Shown in pieces: positions 1 through 5,289 of a DNA stretch of 8,676 bases (its first letter is position 1; each line of letters opens with the position of its first letter). The notes beneath the pieces were generated by a model. The model searched no databases, was not told the origin of the DNA, and saw nothing but the letters and a program-made list of their open reading frames with translations. This stretch comes from Planctomycetaceae bacterium (lineage in GTDB: Bacteria > Planctomycetota > Planctomycetia > Pirellulales > Thermoguttaceae): positions 1-8,676 of the forward strand of contig JAISJZ010000235.1 of the NCBI GenBank assembly GCA_031261125.1, written 5' to 3'. Position numbers and translations under genes: made by a program.

Positions 1-659
1 AGCAAGACCCCGGAAACCCCGAAAAGAACAAGTGCATCGGTGAATTGATGGATGCCCTTGATTCCTACATTCCTGAACCGGCGCGGGAACAGGACAAACC
101 GTTCCTGATGGCGATTGAAGACGTGTTCTCTATTGAAGGACGCGGTACTGTTGCTACCGGTCGTATCGAACGCGGTGTTATCAAGGTTGGCGAAGAAGTC
201 GAAATTGTTGGTTTTACCGAAGAGAAACGCAAGACCGTTGTTACCGGTGTTGAGATGTTCAATAAAACGCTTGACCAAGGACAGGCGGGCGATAACGTTG
301 GTCTTCTTCTCCGCGGTGTTAAACGGGAAGAAATCCAGCGCGGTCAGGTTCTTGCCAAACTGGGCAGCATCACGCCGCATACAGAGTTTGAAGCCGAGGT
401 TTACGTTCTGTCGAAGGAAGAGGGCGGTCGTGCGACACCGTTTTTCTCCGGCTATCGTCCGCAGTTTTACTTCCGCACAACGGACGTAACCGGTGCGCTG
501 ACATTGCTCGGCGGTGCCGAAATGTGCAGCCCCGGCGATAACGTGAAGTTGAAGGTTGAACTCATCAGCCCGATTGCAATGCAGGAAAATGTCCGCTTCG
601 CTATCCGTGAAGGCGGTCGTACCGTCGGTTCCGGCGTTGTAACGAAGATTTTGAAGTAG
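1..659 (+). CDS. tuf: Elongation factor Tu, C-terminal part (5' end outside window)
   Basis: EF-Tu carries aminoacyl-tRNA to the ribosomal A site as a GTP complex. The frame is open from base 3, so the gene begins before the window; the ATG at 45 is an internal methionine. The 218 visible codons cover the end of the GTPase domain, domain 2 (beginning near DKPFLMAIEDVFSIEGRGTV) and domain 3 (GYRPQFYFRTTDVTG, and near the end FAIREGGRTVGSGVV). These blocks match E. coli EF-Tu almost residue for residue, and the C-terminus (VTKILK) is at the normal place. The GTP-binding motifs (G1-G4) lie in the missing part, so they cannot be checked. tRNA-Trp and secE follow, which is the usual order in bacterial tuf-secE-nusG clusters. 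Identification is essentially certain; tufA and tufB cannot be told apart. Confidence 0.98.
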   Translation, partial: QDPGNPEKNKCIGELMDALDSYIPEPAREQDKPFLMAIEDVFSIEGRGTVATGRIERGVIKVGEEVEIVGFTEEKRKTVVTGVEMFNKTLDQGQAGDNVGLLLRGVKREEIQRGQVLAKLGSITPHTEFEAEVYVLSKEEGGRATPFFSGYRPQFYFRTTDVTGALTLLGGAEMCSPGDNVKLKVELISPIAMQENVRFAIREGGRTVGSGVVTKILK

Positions 660-681
660 TGAAAGGAACACAACACACTTC

Positions 682-703
682 AACCGCCGCTTCAGCGGCG
701 GTT
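682..703 (+). other. GC-rich hairpin after tuf
   Basis: A perfect 9-bp stem (AACCGCCGC at 682-690 pairs with GCGGCGGTT at 695-703) closes a UUCA tetraloop, 22 nt after the tuf stop and 9 nt before tRNA-Trp. It is followed by AAACAACG rather than a T-run, so it is not a standard intrinsic terminator. Possible roles are 3'-end protection of the tuf mRNA after the tRNA is cut out, or partial attenuation. The structure is seen in the sequence; the role is inferred. Confidence 0.6.
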
Positions 704-712
704 AAACAACGA

Positions 713-783
713 ACGAGAGTAGTTTAGTGGCAGAACTGCGGTCTCCAAAACCGCTGGTGGGGGTTCGATTCCCTCCTCTCGTG
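713..783 (+). tRNA. trnW: tRNA-Trp (anticodon CCA)
   Basis: The cloverleaf folds by eye. The acceptor stem is ACGAGAG (713-719) with CTCTCGT (776-782), all 7 bp paired, and the discriminator base is G783. The D-stem is GTTT/GAAC with one G-U pair around a 7-nt loop. The anticodon stem is GCGGT/ACCGC (738-742/750-754) around CTCCAAA, giving anticodon CCA at 745-747. The variable loop has 4 nt. The T-stem is GGGGG/CCCTC around TTCGATT. The 3' CCA is not encoded and must be added after transcription. It sits between tuf and secE, its usual place, and is probably cut from a polycistronic transcript. A run of six T follows directly (784-789). Confidence 0.97.
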
Positions 784-815
784 TTTTTTATTAAACGTTA
801 TACCCCTCCATTAAC

Positions 816-1250
816 GTGTGGAAATTACTAGGCGATTTACTTAAAGAACTTTTTAGTACAAAACGGTACAAGGCAGCCCAAGGGCATCTTATCCGTCTGT
901 GTACGATGTTCGGCGTTTGGGCGTTGTTCGCCGCCGGAGCGTGGAAGTTCACGCAAATCGCTTTTGACAGTGTTCCGCTGTTGAACGAATTAGGAGTCCG
1001 GTATATTGTTGCCGGTTTGATTGTCGCCTTCGGGCTTTGGTTCGGGTACCGGCTTGTTCACTGGACGACGTTTGCCGACTTTCTGATAAGCGTTGAATCG
1101 GAAATGGTTAAAGTATCGTGGCCCGGAAAAGCAGAACTGCGTTCTTCAACGATTGTCGTGCTGGTCGTGTTTGTTTTGCTTTCGGCAATGATTTACCTGT
1201 TCGACTTCGTTTGGGTGTTCATTTTTAACCAATTACAAATTTTACGTTAA
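816..1250 (+). CDS. secE: Preprotein translocase subunit SecE
   Basis: SecE is the small essential membrane subunit of the SecYEG translocon, clamping SecY in the cytoplasmic membrane. The 144-residue product has an N-terminal amphipathic stretch, then three likely membrane segments at about residues 29-50, 61-81 and 110-138. The signature cytoplasmic region ESEMVKVSWPGKAELRSST (94-112) lies just before the last, core helix, as in all SecE proteins. Most bacterial SecE proteins are about 60-70 residues with one helix, so this is the long, E. coli-like three-helix form. The start is GTG at 816, because no ATG fits and the frame begins MWKLLGDLL; there is no Shine-Dalgarno sequence. nusG follows after 34 nt, the almost universal secE-nusG pair. 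Confidence 0.95.
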   Translation: MWKLLGDLLKELFSTKRYKAAQGHLIRLCTMFGVWALFAAGAWKFTQIAFDSVPLLNELGVRYIVAGLIVAFGLWFGYRLVHWTTFADFLISVESEMVKVSWPGKAELRSSTIVVLVVFVLLSAMIYLFDFVWVFIFNQLQILR

Positions 1251-1253
1251 GAA

Positions 1254-1269
1254 CGCCGGTGAACCGGCG
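1254..1269 (+). other. Hairpin between secE and nusG
   Basis: A 6-bp stem CGCCGG/CCGGCG encloses a UGAA tetraloop, starting 4 nt after the secE stop. No T-run follows, so it is unlikely to stop transcription; it leaves a 15-nt single-stranded lead into the nusG ATG. It belongs to a series of similar gap hairpins in this operon. Confidence 0.5.
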
Positions 1270-1284
1270 GCTAAACAATATCCG

Positions 1285-1926
1285 ATGTCTGCAACGAAAA
1301 AGAAAAAAGATGATGTTTCCGGGGCGGGAGTTTCGTCTGCTGTTGCAGGACAGTCCGCCGAAGGGAAGAACGAAGAAAAGAAACCGGTTGGGAAAAAATG
1401 GTACATCCTGAAAGTACAGGTTGGGCGCGAGGATAAAATTAAGACAACACTGGAACGGCGGACGGCTGTTTCGGGACTCAAAGATTACTTCGGCGAAATC
1501 CTTGTTCCTACGGAGAAAATCGTCGAAATCCGCGGCGAAAAAAAACGGGTTGTCCGGCGGAAATTGTATCCGGGTTACATAATGATTTTTATGGAAATTA
1601 CGGATGACACCTGGATACTCGTCCGCGAGACCGGCGGGGTCGGCGATTTTGCCGGCGCGATGGGAAAACCGACTCCGATGCTTGACCACGAAGTCCAACG
1701 GATGCTTACCCTCGAAACCGAGAATCCGACGGAAATACCGAAGTTGAATATCAAGTACGAAGTTGGGCAGAACGTCAAAATCAAGGACGGTTCGTTTGAG
1801 AATCAGGAGGGCGTGGTTGAAGCGATTGACGCGGCAAGCGGTAAAGTTACCGTAATGCTTAACCTGTTTGGACGCAGTACCCCGGTCGAATTAGAATACT
1901 GGCAAATCGAACAAAGTAACGATTAA
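1285..1926 (+). CDS. nusG: Transcription termination/antitermination factor NusG
   Basis: NusG binds RNA polymerase at the clamp, suppresses pausing and links transcription to Rho or to the leading ribosome. The 213-residue protein starts with a low-complexity, Lys/Ala/Gly-rich extension (residues 1-37, with KKKK at 5-8). The NGN domain follows: KWYILKVQVGRED (38-50), LVPTEKIVEI (73-82), RRKLYPGYIMI (91-101) and LVRETGGVGDFAGAMGKPTP (112-131). The C-terminal KOW domain is YEVGQNVKIKDGSFENQEGV (158-177) through about residue 207. E. coli NusG is about 181 residues, and the extra length is mostly the N-terminal tail. The ATG at 1285 has no good Shine-Dalgarno sequence; GGCGG at 1266-1270 is too far and lies partly in the preceding hairpin. 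The stop is 3 nt before rplK, suggesting translational coupling. Confidence 0.97.
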   Translation: MSATKKKKDDVSGAGVSSAVAGQSAEGKNEEKKPVGKKWYILKVQVGREDKIKTTLERRTAVSGLKDYFGEILVPTEKIVEIRGEKKRVVRRKLYPGYIMIFMEITDDTWILVRETGGVGDFAGAMGKPTPMLDHEVQRMLTLETENPTEIPKLNIKYEVGQNVKIKDGSFENQEGVVEAIDAASGKVTVMLNLFGRSTPVELEYWQIEQSND

Positions 1927-1929
1927 ACA

Positions 1930-2358
1930 ATGGCAAAGCAATTAACAGCAACGGTTAAATTTCACGCCAAAGGCGGACAAGCGACGGCAGCACCGCCGGT
2001 TGGTACCGCTCTGGGTAAGTACGGTCTCAACCTCGGACAATTCGTTCAGCAGTTTAATGAACGGACGAAGCCCGACTTGGGTATGCGGATTCCCGTGGTC
2101 GTAAAAGTATTCAGCGACAGAACGTTTGACCTGCAAACGAAAACGCCGCACAGCGTTGACCTGCTCAAACAGGCAGCCGGTATCGTTAGCGGCAGCGGCA
2201 ACGTTCCCCGCGTGAAAGTTGGGCAAATCACGGAACAGCAACTTGCTGAAGTCGCGGCAAAGAAGATGAAAGACCTCAACGCCCGCACGCCGGAGGCAGC
2301 AAGGAACATTCTTGCCGGTACCGCACGGAGTATGGGATTGGATATTGTAAATGGATGA
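1930..2358 (+). CDS. rplK: 50S ribosomal protein L11
   Basis: L11 binds the GTPase-associated region of 23S rRNA at the base of the L7/L12 stalk and takes part in factor-dependent GTP hydrolysis and in RelA activation. The 142-residue product has normal length. The N-terminal domain carries APPVGTALGKYGLNLGQF (21-38). The rRNA-binding C-terminal domain contains TKTPHSVDLLKQAAGI and ends ILAGTARSMGLDIV, the L11 signature. Residue 26 is Thr where E. coli has Pro in PPVGPALG; this region lines the thiopeptide-antibiotic site. The ATG at 1930 comes 3 nt after the nusG stop and lacks a Shine-Dalgarno sequence, so reinitiation by ribosomes finishing nusG is likely. rplA follows after 79 nt containing a hairpin. 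Confidence 0.98.
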   Translation: MAKQLTATVKFHAKGGQATAAPPVGTALGKYGLNLGQFVQQFNERTKPDLGMRIPVVVKVFSDRTFDLQTKTPHSVDLLKQAAGIVSGSGNVPRVKVGQITEQQLAEVAAKKMKDLNARTPEAARNILAGTARSMGLDIVNG

Positions 2359-2384
2359 CGGGTAGTTATCCGTTAAAACCGGGA

Positions 2385-2407
2385 GAGCGTTTCACGGTGA
2401 GACGTTC
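2385..2407 (+). promoter_or_regulatory. Hairpin in the rplK-rplA gap, possible L1 control site
   Basis: GAGCGTTTCA (2385-2394) pairs with TGAGACGTTC (2398-2407) as a continuous 10-bp stem with two G-U pairs and a 3-nt CGG loop. It lies 30 nt before the rplA ATG. L1 represses its own operon in many bacteria by binding an mRNA copy of its rRNA site, so a structured element here is a natural place to look. I could not match the known internal-loop L1 target with confidence. A T-run (2421-2424) lies 13 nt further on, too distant for a typical terminator. The fold is seen; the regulatory role is inferred. Confidence 0.4.
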
Positions 2408-2437
2408 GTTAGCACCAACCTTTTAATAGGTCAACCA

Positions 2438-3115
2438 ATGGCTAAAAAGTCCAAACGTTATCGGGCTGACATTAAGAAAATCAAGAAGGATGCTCTTCCG
2501 ATAGAGCAAGCGGTTGATTTGCTTAAACAGTTCGACAATCTGAAATTCAATCAAAGCATTGATATTGCCGTTCGGCTTGGTATCGACCCGAAACAGGGCG
2601 ACCAACTTGTTCGCGGCAGTATTGTCCTGCCGCACGGTATCGGCAAGACGAAACGGATTCTTGTTCTTACCAAAGGCGATAAGGCGAAAGAAGCACAAGA
2701 CAACGGTGCGGATTTTGTCGGCGATGCCGATTTGGTGGCAAAAATTAAAGATGGCTGGACGGACTTCGATGTCTGTATCGCCACGCCTGATATGATGGGT
2801 CTTGTCGGTCCGCTCGGTAAAATCTTGGGTCCCCGCGGTTTGATGCCGTCGCCCCGTGCCGGTACGGTTACGATGGACGTTGCCAAAACGATTAAGGAAT
2901 ATAAGGCGGGTAAAGTTGAATTCCGCAACGACAAGGCAGGTATTGTTCACGCCATTGTTGGAAAAATCCGGTTCGACAAGCAGCAACTTGTCGATAACAT
3001 TACGGCGTTCATCGCTTACATCAACCAGATTAAGCCGGCAGCCGTCCGCGATGTTTATGTTAAGGGCATCACGATTTCCGCAACGATGTCCCCCGCCGTC
3101 CGTATCGCTTTGTAG
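2438..3115 (+). CDS. rplA: 50S ribosomal protein L1
   Basis: L1 forms the mobile L1 stalk of the large subunit that guides deacylated tRNA out of the E site, and it often represses its own operon. The 225-residue product matches the family length of about 230. Visible family blocks are the N-terminal MAKKSKRYR and AVDLLKQF, then VRGSIVLPHGIGKTKRILV, the long signature near GPLGKILGPRGLMPSPRAGTV, and the C-terminal VYVKGITISATMSPAVRI. The ATG at 2438 has only a weak AGGT nearby. The two-domain layout is complete and there is no internal frame disruption. rplJ follows after 79 nt with another hairpin. Confidence 0.98.
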   Translation: MAKKSKRYRADIKKIKKDALPIEQAVDLLKQFDNLKFNQSIDIAVRLGIDPKQGDQLVRGSIVLPHGIGKTKRILVLTKGDKAKEAQDNGADFVGDADLVAKIKDGWTDFDVCIATPDMMGLVGPLGKILGPRGLMPSPRAGTVTMDVAKTIKEYKAGKVEFRNDKAGIVHAIVGKIRFDKQQLVDNITAFIAYINQIKPAAVRDVYVKGITISATMSPAVRIAL

Positions 3116-3135
3116 TTCTGCCCGTTTAGCCCTTT

Positions 3136-3153
3136 CCCGCCGTTTGCGGCGGG
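3136..3153 (+). other. Hairpin between rplA and rplJ
   Basis: A perfect 7-bp GC stem (CCCGCCG/CGGCGGG) closes a UUUG loop, 20 nt after the rplA stop and 41 nt before rplJ. The sequence after it, TGTGTTCC, is only mildly T-rich. In E. coli the rplJ leader binds L10-L12 for autogenous control and an attenuator lies after rplL; this 79-nt gap is too short for the full E. coli-type L10 leader. It may be a weak attenuator or a processing or stability element. Confidence 0.45.
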
Positions 3154-3194
3154 TGTGTTCCGTACATTTAACGCTTTGACATAACCGTATTCCA

Positions 3195-3716
3195 ATGAGT
3201 AAATTCGTCAAACAACTGATTACCGACGGAGTTGCCAAACGTCTTGACGGCGTTCAGTATCTTCTGTTGGTTTCCCTCACCGGAATTGATGCGAACAAGA
3301 ACCGCGACCTGCGGACGAATCTTGCCGGTAAGGGCATTAACCTGATGGTGATTAAGAACAGTTTAGCCCGCCGGGCAACCGAAGGGACGGTTCTTGCTGC
3401 CGCATTTAAGGATTTAGCCGGCTCACACGCTATCGTTTGGGGTGCCGGCGATGTCGTTTCCTTAGCGAAGGAAATCGTTGCCCTGACAAAGGACAAAGCC
3501 CTTCAAGGGTTTGAAGTCAAAGGTGCCGTAATTGACGGTGAGTCCTTGACGGCAATCCAAGCGGTCGAAGTCGCCAAGTGGTTAACTCGCGAAGAGCAAA
3601 TTTCGGTTCTCGTCGGTCAAATCACCGGTGTCGCGGCAAAACTGTCCGGTCAACTTATCGCAATGGGCGGCGCGATTGCCAGTCAAATCGAGAAAATCGC
3701 CGAAAAAGGCGAATAA
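3195..3716 (+). CDS. rplJ: 50S ribosomal protein L10
   Basis: L10 anchors the L7/L12 dimers to the ribosome and, with L11, forms the stalk base. The 173-residue product has the normal length. The N-terminal rRNA-binding domain includes LLLVSLTGIDANKNRDLRTN and the characteristic VIKNSLARRA; the SHAIVWGAGDVVSLAKEI stretch and GFEVKGAVIDGESL match the globular part. The C-terminal helix that binds L12 dimers is the Ala/Leu/Ile-rich tail (GVAAKLSGQLIAMGGAIASQIEK, in part), ending EKGE. The ATG at 3195 has no Shine-Dalgarno sequence. rplL follows 69 nt later, the invariant rplJ-rplL pair. Confidence 0.97.
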   Translation: MSKFVKQLITDGVAKRLDGVQYLLLVSLTGIDANKNRDLRTNLAGKGINLMVIKNSLARRATEGTVLAAAFKDLAGSHAIVWGAGDVVSLAKEIVALTKDKALQGFEVKGAVIDGESLTAIQAVEVAKWLTREEQISVLVGQITGVAAKLSGQLIAMGGAIASQIEKIAEKGE

Positions 3717-3742
3717 CAAAACACGTTTACCATTTCATTACC

Positions 3743-3760
3743 GCATCCTGAATTGGGTGC
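3743..3760 (+). other. Small hairpin between rplJ and rplL
   Basis: GCATCC pairs with GGGTGC (one U-G pair) around TGAATT, 25 nt before the rplL start and upstream of its ribosome binding site. It leaves the binding site AAAGGAA free. This is the weakest of the operon hairpins and could be chance. Confidence 0.3.
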
Positions 3761-3771
3761 AAACATTACGA

Positions 3772-3777
3772 AAGGAA
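3772..3777 (+). promoter_or_regulatory. Ribosome binding site of rplL
   Basis: AAGGAA lies about 8 nt before the ATG at 3786. It decides the start: an in-frame TTG at 3753 would put this motif inside the coding region and add 11 residues (MGANITKGTIT) not found in L7/L12 proteins. It is one of only two clear Shine-Dalgarno sites in the window, and it fits the need to make L7/L12 at four to six copies per ribosome. Confidence 0.65.
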
Positions 3778-3785
3778 CAATTACA

Positions 3786-4205
3786 ATGAGCGAAACAGCA
3801 AAGGAATTTTCCGCCCAAGCGAAAGAACTGGGCGATAAAATCGTTGCCCTTACCTTGAAAGAGGCGAAGGAATTGAGCGACTACCTGAAAGAGGTACACG
3901 GTATCGAACCGGCAGCGGGCGGTGCCGTCGTGGTAGCAGCCGGTCCGGCGGCGGGCGGCGAGGGTGCAGCGGCAGCCGAAGAGAAAACCGAGTTCGATGT
4001 CATTCTCGAATCCTTTGAAGCGGACAAGAAGGTTGCCGTTCTCAAAGTCGTGAAGGCAGCGACCGGCTTGGGCTTGGGTGAATCAAAGACGCTGGTCGAA
4101 AGTGCCGGTCCCGCTTGCAAAGTCAAGACCGGTATTCCGAAGGCGGATGCCGAAAAACTCAAAAAGGAAATCGAGGAAGCCGGCGGAAAAGTCAGCGTCA
4201 AATAA
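3786..4205 (+). CDS. rplL: 50S ribosomal protein L7/L12
   Basis: L7/L12 is the multicopy stalk protein that recruits EF-Tu and EF-G and stimulates their GTPases. From the ATG at 3786 the product has 139 residues, against the usual 120-128. The N-terminal dimerisation and L10-binding region is about residues 1-38 (KIVALTLKEAKELSDYLKEV). A long flexible Ala/Gly/Val hinge follows (about 41-66, including AAGGAVVVAAGPAAGGEGAA) and accounts for the extra length. The C-terminal factor-binding domain is TEFDVILESF through EAGGKVSVK, with the conserved KVVKAATGLGLGESKTLVE (88-106). In most bacteria rpoB and rpoC follow; here the stop codon overlaps a convergent gene by 8 bp and no terminator hairpin is visible downstream. 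Confidence 0.96.
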   Translation: MSETAKEFSAQAKELGDKIVALTLKEAKELSDYLKEVHGIEPAAGGAVVVAAGPAAGGEGAAAAEEKTEFDVILESFEADKKVAVLKVVKAATGLGLGESKTLVESAGPACKVKTGIPKADAEKLKKEIEEAGGKVSVK

Positions 4206-4992
4206 CGTTCCTCTGCCGGCACCAGCCGCGGCGGGTGTCGTACAGCCAATTCGGCGACCAGTAATGATAAACGGTTTCCTCGTGTTTCACTTGGAAACCG
4301 ATTTTTGTACACAGTGAAATCATCGCCGCGTTATCTTTCTGTGTGATAATCGAGTTGACCGGTATGTCCAGTGAACTACACCAGAAGTCGCAGGCATCGA
4401 ACAGTTGCGACCCGATTCCTCTCCGCCGGTACTTTTCATCAACGGCAAACATTCCGATACGTCCTTCCCGTTCTTTTAATCCGGTAGTCGGATTTGTCCG
4501 CCGGGCGCAGCGGATTGTCGCCAAGCCGACGTCGGTTTTCTCTTCCCGCCAAGTCCAAATACTGTCTGCCAACCCGCCGGTCACGGAATAGTTTATCCAC
4601 GTCAGAAACAGCCGCTCGAAATGGGCGGATAGTTCAGGGTCGTTTTTGAACCGGGTCATTCCGCCGGATTGAATTGCCAGCCGCTCCAGCGCAGGGGAAC
4701 AAAAAGACGATGCGTAGGATTTAACGTGCAAATCTAAAGGCGGTACGTTTTTCGGTACCGGACGTTTGAACGTCAATTTCCGGTCATAACAGACGCACGG
4801 CGCATCGCCGGTCGGCAGTGAATCCGGTCCTTCTTTTTGCAGTGTAATACATAGCAAGCGGCAGTGTTCCTGCCCGAATTGCAGCGACTTTTCAAATTCA
4901 GCGGCATCGTAGTCCGCGGATAATTCAAGGTTACCGATAGGAAAACCGAAAAACTTCGTTTCCCAATCAGCGCGGTATATTTGGTAAGACAT
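4198..4992 (-). CDS. WecD-like GNAT family N-acetyltransferase
   Basis: GNAT enzymes transfer the acetyl group of acetyl-CoA to an amine. The 264-residue product resembles the WecD/RffC group (dTDP-fucosamine acetyltransferase): WETKFFGFPIGNLEL near the N-terminus (10-24), and LAIQSGGMTRFKNDPELSAH with FERLFLTWINYSV (105-137). The acetyl-CoA loop is RRRGIG (189-194) after the GMFAVDEKY strand, followed by NAAMISLCTKIGF (221-233). WecD acts on a nucleotide sugar, but there are no sugar-pathway genes beside it, so the substrate is unknown. The start at 4992 is supported by GAGAAGGA about 9-16 nt upstream and a candidate promoter. The family fold ends near VYHYW (241-245); about 19 further residues (SPNWLY to RQRNVI) run into the end of rplL, so the C-terminal tail looks acquired by read-through into neighbouring sequence. 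Confidence 0.88.
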   Translation of the reverse strand: MSYQIYRADWETKFFGFPIGNLELSADYDAAEFEKSLQFGQEHCRLLCITLQKEGPDSLPTGDAPCVCYDRKLTFKRPVPKNVPPLDLHVKSYASSFCSPALERLAIQSGGMTRFKNDPELSAHFERLFLTWINYSVTGGLADSIWTWREEKTDVGLATIRCARRTNPTTGLKEREGRIGMFAVDEKYRRRGIGSQLFDACDFWCSSLDIPVNSIITQKDNAAMISLCTKIGFQVKHEETVYHYWSPNWLYDTRRGWCRQRNVI

Positions 4993-5028
4993 AGCGGCAT
5001 TTCCTTCTCATTAAAATACAACGGGTTG

Positions 5029-5057
5029 AGTTTATCACTTTGCAATATAAAAGTCAA
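5029..5057 (-). promoter_or_regulatory. Candidate promoter of the GNAT gene
   Basis: On the minus strand TTGACT (5057-5052) is followed after 17 bp by TAAACT (5034-5029). That is 5/6 and 4/6 matches to the sigma-70 consensus with ideal spacing. Transcription would begin near 5022, giving a leader of about 30 nt that contains the GAGAAGGA ribosome binding site. Confidence 0.5.
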
Positions 5058-5081
5058 CTACCGCCCCCCTTGTTAAAAGGG

Positions 5082-5092
5082 TATATTATGAT
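5082..5092 (+). promoter_or_regulatory. Possible -10 element for tRNA-Glu
   Basis: TATATTATGAT contains overlapping -10-like hexamers (TATATT, TATTAT, TATGAT) about 28 nt before the mature tRNA-Glu. No good -35 lies 16-18 bp upstream (the region is C-rich), and TTGTTA at 5070 is too close. It is the only AT-rich element in front of the tRNA, so it is a weak but reasonable candidate. Confidence 0.35.
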
Positions 5093-5119
5093 AGAATTCC
5101 CGTTCTCTTATCCGGTTGA

Positions 5120-5191
5120 GGCCCCGTCGTCTAGCGGTTAGGACACGGCCCTTTCAAGGCCGCGGCACGAGTTCGATTCTCGTCGGGGTCA
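5120..5191 (+). tRNA. trnE: tRNA-Glu (anticodon TTC)
   Basis: The acceptor stem is GGCCCCG (5120-5126) with CGGGGTC (5184-5190), including one G-U pair, and the discriminator is A5191. The D-arm has the typical Glu sequence GTCGTCTAGCGGTTAGGAC. The anticodon stem is CGGCC/GGCCG (5146-5150/5158-5162) around CTTTCAA, giving anticodon TTC at 5153-5155, which reads GAA and GAG. The T-stem is ACGAG/CTCGT around TTCGATT. The 3' CCA is not encoded, as for tRNA-Trp here. The gene is monocistronic on the plus strand between two minus-strand genes, divergent from the acetyltransferase and convergent with the oxidoreductase. No integrase or direct repeat of its 3' end is seen in the window. Confidence 0.97.
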
Positions 5192-5218
5192 TTGAGACGT
5201 TATGGTATTTCTGTTGCT

Positions 5219-5285
5219 TGTTTCACATCCGGCTGGTAAGTAAGCCAACCGGTAACAGCAATATATCCGCCGTTAATGTGAAACA
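5219..5285. terminator. Long-loop inverted repeat between tRNA-Glu and the oxidoreductase
   Basis: TGTTTCACAT (5219-5228) and ATGTGAAACA (5276-5285) are perfect 10-bp inverted repeats. The 47-nt interior can form smaller helices (CCGG 5229-5232 with 5249-5252, and TAAC/GTTA 5253-5256 with 5272-5275), so a branched structure is possible. On the plus strand TTTTCT follows the stem, suiting termination of tRNA-Glu; on the minus strand it starts 4 nt after the oxidoreductase stop but has no T-run. The loop is long for a standard terminator, so the role is a guess. Confidence 0.45.
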
Positions 5286-5289
5286 TTTT

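Noticed and set aside
784..789. Run of six T after tRNA-Trp as a terminator
   Set aside because: No dedicated hairpin precedes it apart from the tRNA itself, and secE follows closely with no promoter of its own seen, so read-through is more likely.
3176..3181. Perfect TTGACA before rplJ as an internal promoter
   Set aside because: A matching -10 would fall inside the rplJ coding region, and only GTAAAT is found there.
2423..3238. 271-codon minus-strand open frame
   Set aside because: It is the reverse of rplA and both its gaps. No family motif is visible and the codon pattern mirrors rplA.
5014..5026. 13-nt sequence AAATACAACGGGT shared in inverted orientation with 6376-6388, near the starts of two genes
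   Set aside because: About one such 13-mer match is expected by chance in a window this size, and the copies face opposite ways relative to their genes.
5120..5191. tRNA-Glu as an integration site of a mobile element
   Set aside because: There is no integrase, no repeated tRNA 3' end and no change in base composition beside it.
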